Shown: positions 30,727 through 37,777 of the stretch, piece after piece
Position numbering within the stretch: position 1 is the stretch's first letter
How the letters are laid out: the number at the start of each line of letters is the position of its first letter
Source of the DNA: Carboxydocella sporoproducens DSM 16521
Lineage (GTDB): Bacteria; Bacillota; GCA-003054495; Carboxydocellales; Carboxydocellaceae
Direction: 5' to 3'
DNA length: 37,777 nucleotides
Assembly: GCF_900167165.1 (NCBI RefSeq)
Contig: NZ_FUXM01000022.1
Location: forward strand, 1-37,777
The notes under the pieces: generated by a model
Seen by the model: only the letters and a program-made list of their open reading frames with translations
Database searches by the model: none
What the model was told of the DNA's origin: nothing
Program-made: the position numbers and the translations under genes

Positions 30727-31746
30727 TCAGTCAGTCGCCCGTTTGTACAGTAAACCTAATCGATATAACATTTCTTTAATCTCTGTTTTAGTCAGCAAGG
30801 GTCCGGCATCGGAACGATAGGCCTGATACTGACCTTCGGTATTATAACTGGCCGGATCGATACTGGGGTAAATAACAAACATACCGGGTAGTTCCACTGC
30901 CCGTGTAGCCTCATCAGCTGTCATCAATTCTTCATGGGGTTTTTCTCCAGCTCGCAAACCAATAACCTCGATTCTGATATCCCTGGCTGTATAATTATGT
31001 TTTGGCGCAACCTCTTCGATTATCACTTCCGCCAGATCTCCCAGCCTTAAAGCTGGCATTTTCAGAATAAAGGTCTCCCCGCCCCGAGCGATTTCTCCTG
31101 CTTTCAGGACCAGTGCCACTGCCTCGGGAATGGACATCATAAACCTGGTCATCTCCGGATCAGTTATAGTTAAAGGTCCACCCCGGGCAACCTGTTGGAT
31201 AAACAAAGGAATGACTGACCCCCTGGACCCCATAACATTGCCAAAACGCACACAGGCAAAAACAGTTTTCCTGGCTCCTTTATAGTAATTGGCAGCAGCC
31301 ATGAGTTTCTCTGCTAATAGTTTGGTTGCCCCCATGGTATTGGTAGGATTAGCTACCTTGTCTGTACTGATGGCAATTACCCGTTCCACTTCTTCATCAA
31401 GAGCACATTCAATAATATTCTGGGTACCAAGGACATTGGTCTTAACTGCCTCAAAGGGATTATACTCACAGGCAGGAACATGTTTCAGAGCCGCCGCATG
31501 AAAAACAACATCAATCCCTTCCATAGCCCGTTTGAGTCTTTCCTTGTCCCTGATATCCCCCAGTAAATAGCGGATATTGGTATGTGAACGAAACTCATGT
31601 TGTAGTTCAAACTGTTTCGATTCATCCCGACTATAAAGGCGAATAACTTCAGGCTGAAATTGCAAAAGCTGCCTGACCAGTTCACTGCCAATCGTGCCTG
31701 TTCCCCCGGTCACCAGGATGCGTTTTCCTTTATAAATCTCTTCCAT
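30727..31746 (-). CDS. legB: UDP-N-acetylglucosamine 4,6-dehydratase (LegB/PseB-like)
   Basis: A 339-residue extended short-chain dehydrogenase acting on UDP-GlcNAc, first step of the sugar pathway. NAD(P) motif VTGGTGTIGSELV at about 12-24; catalytic region ISTDKVANPTNTMGATK in which Asp-Lys replaces the usual YxxxK; AALKHVPACEYNPFEAVKTN upstream; VRFGNVMGSRGSVIPLF downstream. It overlaps the second maf gene by 17 nt. The family includes retaining (LegB) and inverting (PseB) members, and the distinction here comes from the neighbours. Confidence 0.9.
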   Translation of the reverse strand: MEEIYKGKRILVTGGTGTIGSELVRQLLQFQPEVIRLYSRDESKQFELQHEFRSHTNIRYLLGDIRDKERLKRAMEGIDVVFHAAALKHVPACEYNPFEAVKTNVLGTQNIIECALDEEVERVIAISTDKVANPTNTMGATKLLAEKLMAAANYYKGARKTVFACVRFGNVMGSRGSVIPLFIQQVARGGPLTITDPEMTRFMMSIPEAVALVLKAGEIARGGETFILKMPALRLGDLAEVIIEEVAPKHNYTARDIRIEVIGLRAGEKPHEELMTADEATRAVELPGMFVIYPSIDPASYNTEGQYQAYRSDAGPLLTKTEIKEMLYRLGLLYKRATD

Positions 31747-33034
31747 CCTCTTGCCGCCTCCTTAAGGCAAAACGCCAGTAACTCGCCAGTGGTTCATGCC
31801 GCCAACCAGGAATATATGCTCCGCCTTCCGTACAGTTCCAGAGTAATTCCTTTCCAGGAAACATAAGGGCATAATTCTCAAACCATTTGAGGTAAGAAAA
31901 CAAATTGAGGGAAGTAGGTACCTTGCCCCGCTGATCATAACCATCTACCCAGAGTAAGCTATGATCCGCGATTATCTGCCGTGCCGCCACCGTATCTGCT
32001 GCATGACTGTAACCGTCTGTATAAGCCAGGTCCTGTCCAACCAGGCCAACAGAGGATGCACCCAATTTCACCAGTAGATCCAGCAAACAGGTAGCTACTG
32101 AGCCACCGGTTAAAATAAGGGGTTGATTGCGTTTCTCTGCTTCCAGTTCCGCAGGTGCAAACCCTTTTTGCCAGACAATATACCTTGGCCCCTGATAACT
32201 GGCCACTACAGAATGATTTGCCGTTGAAAGATAAAACAAAGGTGGAAGTGGTAAATTAATTTCTACATTAAATTGTTCACTAATTTTTTCATTGGGGTCA
32301 GAAATCATTACCAGGTCCGGTATTATACCTGCCTTAACCAGGGGCTTCAGGGCTGTACCCACTGTCGCAATTTTAATAGAGCCTTCTGCAGCAATTTCTT
32401 TTAAAATCGAGAGTTGTTTGGTTAGAGACGGTCCTGCCGAGACCAGAAGAACAGGGCTGCCGTTGATGAATTTATTGCAAGCTGTAAGACCAGGATCGTT
32501 TAAAGTAAGATTGTGAGCAAAATTTTCTTCAAGTAACTTTTTCTGATTTTTATAAGCTCTCTGTTGTAAAAGATAACTTTCCAGGACTTTTTTAACTGGT
32601 GACAGAGCCTCAGACATCAGGGCCAGAGAATGATTGTGAATAAAAACCATATTTTCAGGAGCCAGAAGCAAAGGTAATAATATATTCTTTATTTCTTCTA
32701 TATTTTCACTGCAATAGATTTTAACTCTCTCGGACAGTCTGAGCAGGTGTTGTTCTTTTATCCAATTATAGAAGTGCGGGTTAAATTCCCATACTGTTAT
32801 AGGAAAATCGGGGTATTGTTCAGCCAGAATATGGACATGATAACCCAGCCCCAGCCCGATTACCACCAGGGCCTGAGGGTGACCGGTCATCATCTCTGTC
32901 CAGCCTTTAACCCACTGCTCGGCTTCACGTAAAGGGTCGTATTTACTGTGTAAATAGATTTCCTTATTTCCCTCTCTGATTTTTACCGTCGGCAAACCAG
33001 TTCTGCTTATAATTTTCTCCCAGGTAATGCTCAT
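31730..33034 (-). CDS. maf: Maf-type flagellin nonulosonate transferase (DUF115), second copy
   Basis: A 434-residue cytoplasmic glycosyltransferase of the motility-associated factor family, which moves CMP-nonulosonic acid onto Ser/Thr of flagellin. An N-terminal fold (YDPLREAEQWV, then VVIGLGLGYHV) is followed by the DUF115 core: VLLVSAGPSLTKQLSILKEI, GTALKPLVKAGIIPDLVMISDPN (in part), YLSTANHSVV, LTGGSVATCLLDL and LVGQDLAYTDGYSHA. It shares this layout with the first copy at 33.4-35.1 kb but lacks its long C-terminal helical domain. It overlaps legB and, by one base, the small gene upstream. Confidence 0.9.
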   Translation of the reverse strand: MSITWEKIISRTGLPTVKIREGNKEIYLHSKYDPLREAEQWVKGWTEMMTGHPQALVVIGLGLGYHVHILAEQYPDFPITVWEFNPHFYNWIKEQHLLRLSERVKIYCSENIEEIKNILLPLLLAPENMVFIHNHSLALMSEALSPVKKVLESYLLQQRAYKNQKKLLEENFAHNLTLNDPGLTACNKFINGSPVLLVSAGPSLTKQLSILKEIAAEGSIKIATVGTALKPLVKAGIIPDLVMISDPNEKISEQFNVEINLPLPPLFYLSTANHSVVASYQGPRYIVWQKGFAPAELEAEKRNQPLILTGGSVATCLLDLLVKLGASSVGLVGQDLAYTDGYSHAADTVAARQIIADHSLLWVDGYDQRGKVPTSLNLFSYLKWFENYALMFPGKELLWNCTEGGAYIPGWRHEPLASYWRFALRRRQEDGRDL

Positions 33035-33372
33035 TAATTATCCAACCACTCTTCCAGGACTGGTACAATCTCATATTCCAGCAAATCGCCCAGCAGAATA
33101 TAATCGCGGTTAGCGAGAGCTGACTCCAGTTCCGAAAAATGCATAGTTAATTTGCTTGGATCAATCTCTGTTAAAAGGCCAAATTTTTGCAATTCACTTA
33201 CAGCAGTGATAACCCACTCTAATCCTTCAATGGCTGCCGGCAGTAATTGCATGGCACTGGCTTCATCAGCAGTATGAAATTGCTCGGCAATTTTTTGACA
33301 ACCTGCAATCAATTTGGGCAGATATTCCGCCAAACTGGCCATGGTTTCATTTAGTAAATCTTCTTTATTCAT
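33034..33372 (-). CDS. Small acidic helical protein between the two maf genes
   Basis: A 112-residue acidic, all-helical soluble protein (MNKEDLLNETMASLAEYL; AIEGLEWVITAVSELQKF; DYILLGDLLEYEIVPVLEEW). It has no recognised domain. ATG 33372 is preferred because GAGG is about 9 nt upstream; the ATG at 33378 is too close. It overlaps maf-1 by 8 nt and meets maf-2 as TAATG, so all three are translated together. Constant coupling to Maf suggests a chaperone or adaptor for the glycosyltransferases or flagellin (inference). Confidence 0.8.
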   Translation of the reverse strand: MNKEDLLNETMASLAEYLPKLIAGCQKIAEQFHTADEASAMQLLPAAIEGLEWVITAVSELQKFGLLTEIDPSKLTMHFSELESALANRDYILLGDLLEYEIVPVLEEWLDN

Positions 33373-35149
33373 CTGCATTATCCTCTCTTAGTTTTTCAAT
33401 AATCTCAGTAACATAAATAACAGCCTTATTGATGGAACGGTAAAGAGCCTCTGATTTATCCAGAATTCTCTTAGTCCGTTCCACAGCCGTTTCCCTGGCT
33501 GGTTCCAGATAGAGATGATTGATGCGGAAAATTTCCGGCATAATGGCAAAATGTACTAAATTACTCTTTAACAACTTATTCAATTCCTCATCTATTTTAT
33601 CCAATTTAGTCAGAATTTTGGCATTAACATGTTCAGTTTGCCGGGAAACCCCCTTTAATAAGTCAAGTGCCTTATGACATAATCGCTCTACTTGTTTTAG
33701 TTTAACCATTTCCTCCTTGTAACTTTTCTCAATCCTGTCCCTAACCTGTTCCGGTTCAATATCTTGCAAATAGAGACTGGCCAGGTGAGCACGGACATCC
33801 CGGTTACAATAGCGTTCGATAAACTCTCTAAAACTAATGTGTTCCATTCCTTCGATGTAAACTCCACCTTCAGTAGCATTATAAACCGGTCGCAGGTCCC
33901 CGTAGACTTTCCGCATGGTCAGCAGCTGGTCTTCAAATTGTTTCTTCATGTTGAGAAAAGGATAATCGGTAATAACTTCTTCTCCATAAAAACCTTTAGT
34001 ACGCAAATATTTTTTACCATCCACTTTTTCCGGTTCCAGCTGTACTTCTTTAAAATATTTGTTTCCTTCTGCATGGGATTTATTGCCTGTATAGGCCAGG
34101 TCCTGGCCAATAAAACAAATCGGCCCCGAACTAATCTGTCTGGCCAGGTCAAAACAAAAATTGGCTACTGAAGGACCGCCTCTGACATAGCCCAGAGGCT
34201 CTCCATAAACCTGGTCAGCCCATTCTGCCAGTTGCTGGTTATCGCTATTAAAAACCACTTTTATACCCCTGTGTTTTGCCGGAATCTCTTTATGCACAAT
34301 CAAAGCATAATATAACGGAATATCATCAATTTCTATCCCTTCAAAATGTTTCAGGTTAGCTGTGCTGCCATCAATGGTTACTACCAGATGGGGTTTAACT
34401 CCCCCGCTTAACAGAGGATTAATGGTTGACCCTGCAGCTATAATTAATGCTTGATCTTTAATTTTCTTTAATAATTCGAGCTGTTTATTTAAAGATGGCC
34501 CTGACGCAGCAATTACCACAGGGCAATCCAGTTTTCCTGCCAAACGCCGAAAAGGTATTGATTTCCAGGAAAAATAGAGATTAGACAAAAAATTATCCTG
34601 CCAGGTTTGGGCAAAATACTTGATAGTATTCAAATTTACCAGTTCCAGTTTGCTTACTTCCAAAACCAGTTTTTCCAGTTGATTTTTTTCCTCAGGCAAA
34701 AGTTTGTCATAATTGGGAGAACATAAAACTTCCACTCGACCTGCATATTGCAGATTAATTATAAAGCGCAAATGACGTTCAATTTCCATGCGTTCAAATC
34801 CAACCAAAATAAGTACGCGCTCATGCGCATAAAACTGGTGTAAATCAATAAATTTAGCTGCTTCTAGAAAGAGTTCAGCAACAGGTTCTATGATCAGCAA
34901 AAAATCATTTTCATCCAGGTGTCGCAAAAGTTCTTGAGCAAAATACCCTGCACCAAAACCGAATAAAATGTGTAAATGGTTTTTTTGGTAATGAACTTCT
35001 GCCCAACGTTGAGCCTCTTTAATTGGATCATAGCGGCTGTGCAAAAACAAGCCATTGACAATTACATAAGGTTGACCTTTTTTACTGTTCAGTATATTGA
35101 TTTGAAACTCTTTAAATTGACTATTTTCTAGTTTGATTATTTCTCCCAT
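33365..35149 (-). CDS. maf: Maf-type flagellin nonulosonate transferase (DUF115), first copy
   Basis: A 594-residue Maf glycosyltransferase. N-terminal domain (about 1-170): YVIVNGLFLHSRYDPIKEAQRWA, ILFGFGAGYFAQELL and DFLLIIEPVAELF. DUF115 core (about 205-400): VVIAASGPSLNKQLELLKKI, GSTINPLLSGGVKPHLVVTIDGS, RGGPSVANFCFDLA and FIGQDLAYTGNKSHAEG (each shown in part). The C-terminal region (430-590) is mostly long helices. ATG 35149 has AAGGAG 8 nt upstream and is better than ATG 35155. First gene after flagellin; a long hairpin separates the two. Confidence 0.92.
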   Translation of the reverse strand: MGEIIKLENSQFKEFQINILNSKKGQPYVIVNGLFLHSRYDPIKEAQRWAEVHYQKNHLHILFGFGAGYFAQELLRHLDENDFLLIIEPVAELFLEAAKFIDLHQFYAHERVLILVGFERMEIERHLRFIINLQYAGRVEVLCSPNYDKLLPEEKNQLEKLVLEVSKLELVNLNTIKYFAQTWQDNFLSNLYFSWKSIPFRRLAGKLDCPVVIAASGPSLNKQLELLKKIKDQALIIAAGSTINPLLSGGVKPHLVVTIDGSTANLKHFEGIEIDDIPLYYALIVHKEIPAKHRGIKVVFNSDNQQLAEWADQVYGEPLGYVRGGPSVANFCFDLARQISSGPICFIGQDLAYTGNKSHAEGNKYFKEVQLEPEKVDGKKYLRTKGFYGEEVITDYPFLNMKKQFEDQLLTMRKVYGDLRPVYNATEGGVYIEGMEHISFREFIERYCNRDVRAHLASLYLQDIEPEQVRDRIEKSYKEEMVKLKQVERLCHKALDLLKGVSRQTEHVNAKILTKLDKIDEELNKLLKSNLVHFAIMPEIFRINHLYLEPARETAVERTKRILDKSEALYRSINKAVIYVTEIIEKLREDNADE

Positions 35150-35170
35150 TTCCATTTCTCCTTAAAACTA

Positions 35171-35212
35171 ATACTAAAATAGGCAACCTGTAAAGGCTGC
35201 CTATTTTAGTAT
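35171..35212 (-). terminator. Long hairpin after the flagellin gene
   Basis: An 18-bp inverted repeat (35171-35188 with 35195-35212, 6-nt loop) is completely paired in the minus-strand RNA, with one G-U pair that would be an A-C mismatch on the plus strand. It follows the flagellin stop at 35227. The tail TAGTTTTAAGG is only weakly T-rich, so it is probably a partial terminator and 3' stabiliser that keeps flagellin mRNA above the level of the maf and sugar genes. Confidence 0.8.
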
Positions 35213-35226
35213 CAATCATAAACTTA

Positions 35227-36051
35227 TTACCGGAGTAACTGCAGAACCCCTTGCGGCTGCTGGTTGGCCTGCGCCAGCATTGCCTGAGCAGCCTGAGTCA
35301 GGATGTTGTTCTTGGTGAATTCCATCATTTCCTTGGCCATATCTACATCACGGATCCGGGATTCAGCAGCTGTCAGGTTCTCAGCACTGGTATCCAGGTT
35401 GTTGATGGTGTGTTCCAGCCGGTTCTGATAGGCACCCAGCTTGGAACGTTCGGTAGATACTTTGGTAATGGCGTTATTTACTACTGTTACAAAGGAAGTA
35501 AAGTTACCGTAAGTAGACAAACCGCTGATTTTAGCCTGGGTTAAATTAGCATCCAACGCTGATGCATTCATTGCATTAATAACTAGCTTGATATTTTGTC
35601 CGGAATTGGCTCCTACCTGGAAGATATAAGAGTCATTCTTCTGGAGCAGTTTTTGGGTGTTAAATTCAGTATTAGCTGCAATACGATCAATTTCCTGCTT
35701 CAGTTGCAATAATTCATCCTTGATGGCGCTTCGGTCTGCTGTAACGTTGGTATCATTGGCCCCCTGTACAGCCAGTTCCCGCATCCGCTGCAGGATAGAA
35801 TGGGTTTCATTCAAAGCACCTTCAGCAGTCTGGATCAGGGAGATACCATCCTGGGCGTTCCGGGAAGCCTGTTGCAGACCCCGAATTTGACCCCGCATTT
35901 TTTCAGAGATGGAAAGACCAGCAGCATCATCTCCAGCTTTGTTAATGCGCAGACCGGAAGAAAGTTTGGCGATCGAGTTGGAAGCTGCAGCAGTATTAGC
36001 AGTCAACTGCCGATAGGTGTTTAGAGATGCGATGTTGTGATTAATTCTCAT
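35227..36051 (-). CDS. hag: Flagellin
   Basis: A 274-residue flagellin, the filament subunit. The conserved N-terminal D0/D1 part is INHNIASLNTYRQL, LSSGLRINKAGDDAAGLSIS and QNAQDGISLIQTAEGAL-like ARNAQDGISLIQTAEGAL, to about residue 140. The C-terminal part (about 195-274) is NRLEHTINNLDTSAENLTAAESRIRDVDMAKEMMEF in part, ending QQPQGVLQLLR. Only about 55 residues lie between them, so outer domains D2/D3 are absent. The short middle, with several Ser/Thr, is the likely site of Maf glycosylation. AAGGAGG is about 10 nt upstream. It has a sigma-28 promoter and a structured leader. Confidence 0.97.
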   Translation of the reverse strand: MRINHNIASLNTYRQLTANTAAASNSIAKLSSGLRINKAGDDAAGLSISEKMRGQIRGLQQASRNAQDGISLIQTAEGALNETHSILQRMRELAVQGANDTNVTADRSAIKDELLQLKQEIDRIAANTEFNTQKLLQKNDSYIFQVGANSGQNIKLVINAMNASALDANLTQAKISGLSTYGNFTSFVTVVNNAITKVSTERSKLGAYQNRLEHTINNLDTSAENLTAAESRIRDVDMAKEMMEFTKNNILTQAAQAMLAQANQQPQGVLQLLR

Positions 36052-36077
36052 AATTTTTCATCCTCCTTGATATTATT

Positions 36078-36132
36078 TTTCGGCATCCATGCCGAAATTT
36101 TTCCCGCCGTCATCCGGCCGCTATGACGGTGG
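36078..36132 (-). promoter_or_regulatory. Flagellin leader hairpins with GGA motifs (predicted CsrA sites)
   Basis: In the minus-strand leader a hairpin of CCACCGTCAT / ATGACGGCGG (36123-36132, 36104-36113) presents GGA at the edge of its loop. A second hairpin, TTTCGGCAT-GG-ATGCCGAAA (36078-36097), puts AUGGAU in its tip. The ribosome binding site itself reads AAGGAGGA. CsrA binds GGA in loops, and in Bacillus subtilis it represses hag translation from two such leader sites. csrA and fliW are the adjacent upstream genes here. Confidence 0.65.
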
Positions 36133-36150
36133 GTGATTTGCTCAATAATA

Positions 36151-36177
36151 TTATCGTAAGATGATAATTTTTATTTA
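36151..36177 (-). promoter_or_regulatory. SigD (sigma-28) promoter of the flagellin gene
   Basis: Minus strand: TAAA (36174-36177), 15 nt, TACGATAA (36151-36158). Consensus TAAA-N15-GCCGATAA is matched in spacing, in the -35 and in 6 of 8 bases of the -10. Leader length to ATG 36051 is about 95 nt. Confidence 0.85.
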
Positions 36178-36251
36178 CATCGTATTTCAGAAAATATATG
36201 CATTCTAGATTGTTTATAAAAAAATATCTCCTGATTACTCTGATTGACAAC

Positions 36252-36476
36252 TTATTTTAAGATTTTTTGCATCTCCGCCAAACTTTCTAAATTTACCCCC
36301 TGAGCTTCCCGGTTGGTAACTACAATCGCTTCATAAACCTCCTTCCGCCAGACCCCAATTTCTCTGGGAGCAGAGATGGCCAGTTTCACTCTATCCCCCT
36401 TGATTTCCACCACTTTTACTTCAATCCCTTCCCCCAGAACCAGGGACTCACCTGCTTTCCGACTCAGTACCAACAC
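36252..36476 (-). CDS. csrA: Carbon storage regulator CsrA
   Basis: A 74-residue RNA-binding translational regulator that dimerises and blocks ribosome binding sites containing GGA. The start is placed at GTG 36476, giving the canonical MLVLSRKAGES with GGGGGTG upstream; the longer frame from GTG 36485 adds MKP and has no spaced site. The RNA-contact region APREIGVWRKEVYEAI (Arg near 42-46) is intact, followed by a C-terminal extension typical of Firmicutes. It overlaps fliW by 29 nt and lies upstream of its likely target hag. Confidence 0.95.
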   Translation of the reverse strand: MLVLSRKAGESLVLGEGIEVKVVEIKGDRVKLAISAPREIGVWRKEVYEAIVVTNREAQGVNLESLAEMQKILK

Positions 36477-36921
36477 GGGTTTCACCCCCTTGAGCGGCTG
36501 GCAGCAAATAATGTCTTACCGAATATCGTTTATCTTCCAGAACGACCTGTTTGGCCAGTCCTTTACGAGCATTTATGAGCACAGGGGCCTTTAAATTAAC
36601 ACTGATATCCTTGATATTCTCCGGAATCCGGACAATCAACAAAATCCGCAAGTCTGCCTGGTCGTCAATTTCCAGTAATTCCAGTTCTTCCGGCGGGAAA
36701 ACAGGATGATAGTCTGCTAAAATTGTGCCAGGTTCTACTACCACAAAGGCCGGTTCCGGACTGTTTACCGCCTGCAGCCAGAAGAAAGGACCAGGGTTGT
36801 TCTGGTCATGCAACACCACATATTGTTTGATATCTTCAAAACCCAGAATAGGGCCAATAAAATTAAGAATATCTTCCTCATTTATTTTAATGACGCCAAA
36901 AGCTTTGGTGGTAATTTCCAT
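36448..36921 (-). CDS. fliW: Flagellar assembly factor FliW (CsrA antagonist)
   Basis: A 157-residue beta-rich protein that binds either flagellin or CsrA. Free FliW sequesters CsrA, coupling flagellin translation to its export. Family signatures are INEEDILNFIGPILGFEDIKQYVVL (in part), FFWLQAVNSPEPAFVVVEP and VNLKAPVLINARKGLAKQVVL (in part). Length is usual, with a short Ser/Glu tail. A GGGGGAATTGGG tract precedes ATG 36921. Gene order DUF6470-fliW-csrA-hag equals that of B. subtilis yviE-fliW-csrA-hag. Confidence 0.96.
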   Translation of the reverse strand: MEITTKAFGVIKINEEDILNFIGPILGFEDIKQYVVLHDQNNPGPFFWLQAVNSPEPAFVVVEPGTILADYHPVFPPEELELLEIDDQADLRILLIVRIPENIKDISVNLKAPVLINARKGLAKQVVLEDKRYSVRHYLLPAAQGGETRVGTESESR

Positions 36922-36932
36922 CCCAATTCCCC

Positions 36933-37493
36933 CTATTTGCGTATGTCTACAACGCTACCGATAAATTCTATTTGCAACTCTGGTTTCTGGGCCAGGTAGA
37001 TTTCCACTTTGCCCGGTTGATAATCATGGATTACCTGTCCCGGCCGAAAACTAATTTCCACCTTTCCCGGTTCGATCAAAAGCTTTTTACCTCCACTAAC
37101 AGTGATTTCCGGTCGTGACTGAGGAATGAAGGCAATGTTGAACTCTGCCGGCGGTGGATTAGCAACAGCCTCAGCCTGCTCGGCCAGGGGATTACCCTTA
37201 TGTTCAATAGCGGCCAGTTCATCTCCTTCTTCTGCCCGCCTTCCAATGCCCTCTAATACCAGCTGTTTAGCCCGCTCCGCCTCATCTCGCGTAAGATCAA
37301 ACACATTCTTCAATCCAGTTTCAGCAAAACAGGGATATTGATTGATTTCCACCCGAAAAGGCTCCCCTACCATTTCCGTTTTGGTAGGTTGAGTTGTAAT
37401 CTCAATCCTAGCCGGTATCTGTTCCAGCCGTTGCTGTGCCGGAATGGCATTTATTTCAATTCGTGGCCATACATGAGTTATGCGGAATTGCAT
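36933..37493 (-). CDS. yviE: DUF6470 (YviE-like) flagellar-region protein
   Basis: A 186-residue soluble, beta-strand-rich protein matching the YviE/DUF6470 pattern: an N-terminal MQFRITHVWPRIEINAIPAQ-like repeat of R-I-E-I-x motifs (ARIEITTQPTKTEM, FRVEINQYPCF). A helical middle (DLTRDEAERAKQLVLEGI) and C-terminal repeats (PGKVEISFRPG, PGKVEIYLAQKPEL) follow. Function unproven; always encoded between flgL and fliW in Bacilli and Clostridia, so it belongs to filament assembly. AAGGAG is 9 nt before ATG 37493; its stop is 11 nt before fliW. Confidence 0.88.
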   Translation of the reverse strand: MQFRITHVWPRIEINAIPAQQRLEQIPARIEITTQPTKTEMVGEPFRVEINQYPCFAETGLKNVFDLTRDEAERAKQLVLEGIGRRAEEGDELAAIEHKGNPLAEQAEAVANPPPAEFNIAFIPQSRPEITVSGGKKLLIEPGKVEISFRPGQVIHDYQPGKVEIYLAQKPELQIEFIGSVVDIRK

Positions 37494-37516
37494 GGCTCAC
37501 CACTCCTTGAACAAAT

Positions 37517-37531
37517 TCGCCCTTCGGGCGA
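37517..37531. terminator. Short GC hairpin before the DUF6470 gene
   Basis: TCGCCC-TTC-GGGCGA, a perfect 6-bp stem with a 3-nt loop, lies between the main terminator and the DUF6470 gene. On the minus strand it is followed by ATTTGTT. It may add to termination or mark the 5' leader of the next transcript. Confidence 0.45.
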
Positions 37532-37534
37532 CTT

Positions 37535-37564
37535 AAAAGAGTAAGCCGCAAAGCTTACTCTTTT
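37535..37564. terminator. Bidirectional-looking terminator after the zinc-ribbon gene
   Basis: A 12-bp stem AAAAGAGTAAGC (37535-37546) / GCTTACTCTTTT (37553-37564), 6-nt loop; the TAA stop of the minus-strand gene (37555-37557) lies in one arm. T-runs flank it on both strands. It serves the gene that enters from the right edge. Confidence 0.85.
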
Positions 37565-37777
37565 TCCCCTTTATAAACCATGCCTCCAGGACAATAAGGA
37601 CATTCCAAAATTGGCATTCCTGGTGAGCCCAGGTTATCCAATTTGTCCATAGCTTTCATCTCATCTACGATAAATGCTGGCACTTCCTCTTTATACCCAC
37701 ATTTCTGACAATGATAATTGTAATAGGTTTCCTTCTTCTGTCCTTCGAAGGGAAGCTCCCAGTCCAGCAGTAGATCT
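37555..37777 (-). CDS. Zinc-ribbon protein, partial (5' end beyond the window)
   Basis: The last 74 codons of a minus-strand gene that continues past the window edge. Visible residues include LLLDWELPFEGQKKETYYNY, then two CxxC knuckles (CQKC and CPYC, about 43 residues apart) with GYKEEVPAFIVDEM between, ending GGMVYKGEKE. The pattern indicates one zinc ribbon. No family name recognised. A terminator overlaps the stop, so it ends the transcript upstream of the DUF6470-fliW-csrA genes. Confidence 0.75.
   Translation of the reverse strand, partial: DLLLDWELPFEGQKKETYYNYHCQKCGYKEEVPAFIVDEMKAMDKLDNLGSPGMPILECPYCPGGMVYKGEKE

Overview
The window looks like a chromosomal segment of a motile, Gram-positive, probably anaerobic Firmicute of the Clostridia / Peptococcaceae type. 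The clues are strong AGGAGG ribosome binding sites with frequent GTG/TTG starts, the hag-csrA-fliW-DUF6470 flagellar block typical of Firmicutes, a low-to-mid GC content, and two genes whose reading frames only make sense if an in-frame UGA is read as selenocysteine. No transposase, tRNA, rRNA or CRISPR array was seen.

Layout. (1) 1-4.3 kb: a 23S rRNA m5U methyltransferase, an acylneuraminate-type cytidylyltransferase (the CMP-activating enzyme missing from the sugar cluster 25 kb away), a CoA-disulfide-reductase-like flavoenzyme with a strong terminator, a coiled-coil protein and two very small ORFs. (2) 4.3-10.3 kb: one tightly overlapping minus-strand operon, nurA - herA - sbcD/mre11-like - a Rad50/SbcC-like ATPase cut into three polypeptides. 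The first of these ends just after a CPTC zinc hook, the second is a small coiled coil, and the third carries the signature motif, Walker B and H-loop. This is a complete DNA end-processing set (nuclease, hexameric translocase, Mre11, Rad50) of archaeal flavour. (3) 10.4-14.4 kb: a rhodanese lipoprotein behind a small MerT-like membrane selenoprotein; a phosphate transporter with its PhoU-like partner, read from a divergent promoter; a Bcp-type peroxiredoxin with Sec at the peroxidatic position; and a secreted Lys-rich protein behind a GEMM-I (cyclic di-GMP) riboswitch and terminator. (4) 14.4-20.0 kb: a five-gene Dpp/Opp-type peptide ABC transporter operon (D-F-A-B-C). (5) 20.1-23.9 kb: a nucleotidyltransferase/HepT-like pair whose HepT half is frameshifted, a two-component system with a small membrane-anchored protein, a cluster of DnaA boxes and a zinc-ribbon protein. 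(6) 24.0-37.8 kb: a minus-strand flagellar and flagellin-glycosylation region: DUF6470 - fliW - csrA - flagellin - two Maf glycosyltransferases flanking a small unknown protein - a legionaminic-acid-type nonulosonate pathway (dehydratase, synthase, hydrolysing epimerase, acetyltransferase, aminotransferase) - flaG - fliD - fliS - fliT-like.

How it fits together. Region 6 makes flagellin, controls its translation (CsrA/FliW acting on a structured leader), exports and caps it (FliS, FliD), builds a nine-carbon sugar and attaches it (Maf). The cytidylyltransferase at 1.4-2.1 kb supplies the final activation step. The c-di-GMP riboswitch places a motility/sessility second messenger on the same segment.

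The most interesting items are the split Rad50-Mre11-HerA-NurA operon, the two selenoproteins hidden by UGA codons (each with a hairpin immediately downstream), the riboswitch, the DnaA-box cluster and the CsrA-type flagellin leader. All family assignments are from motif recognition by eye, without database searches.
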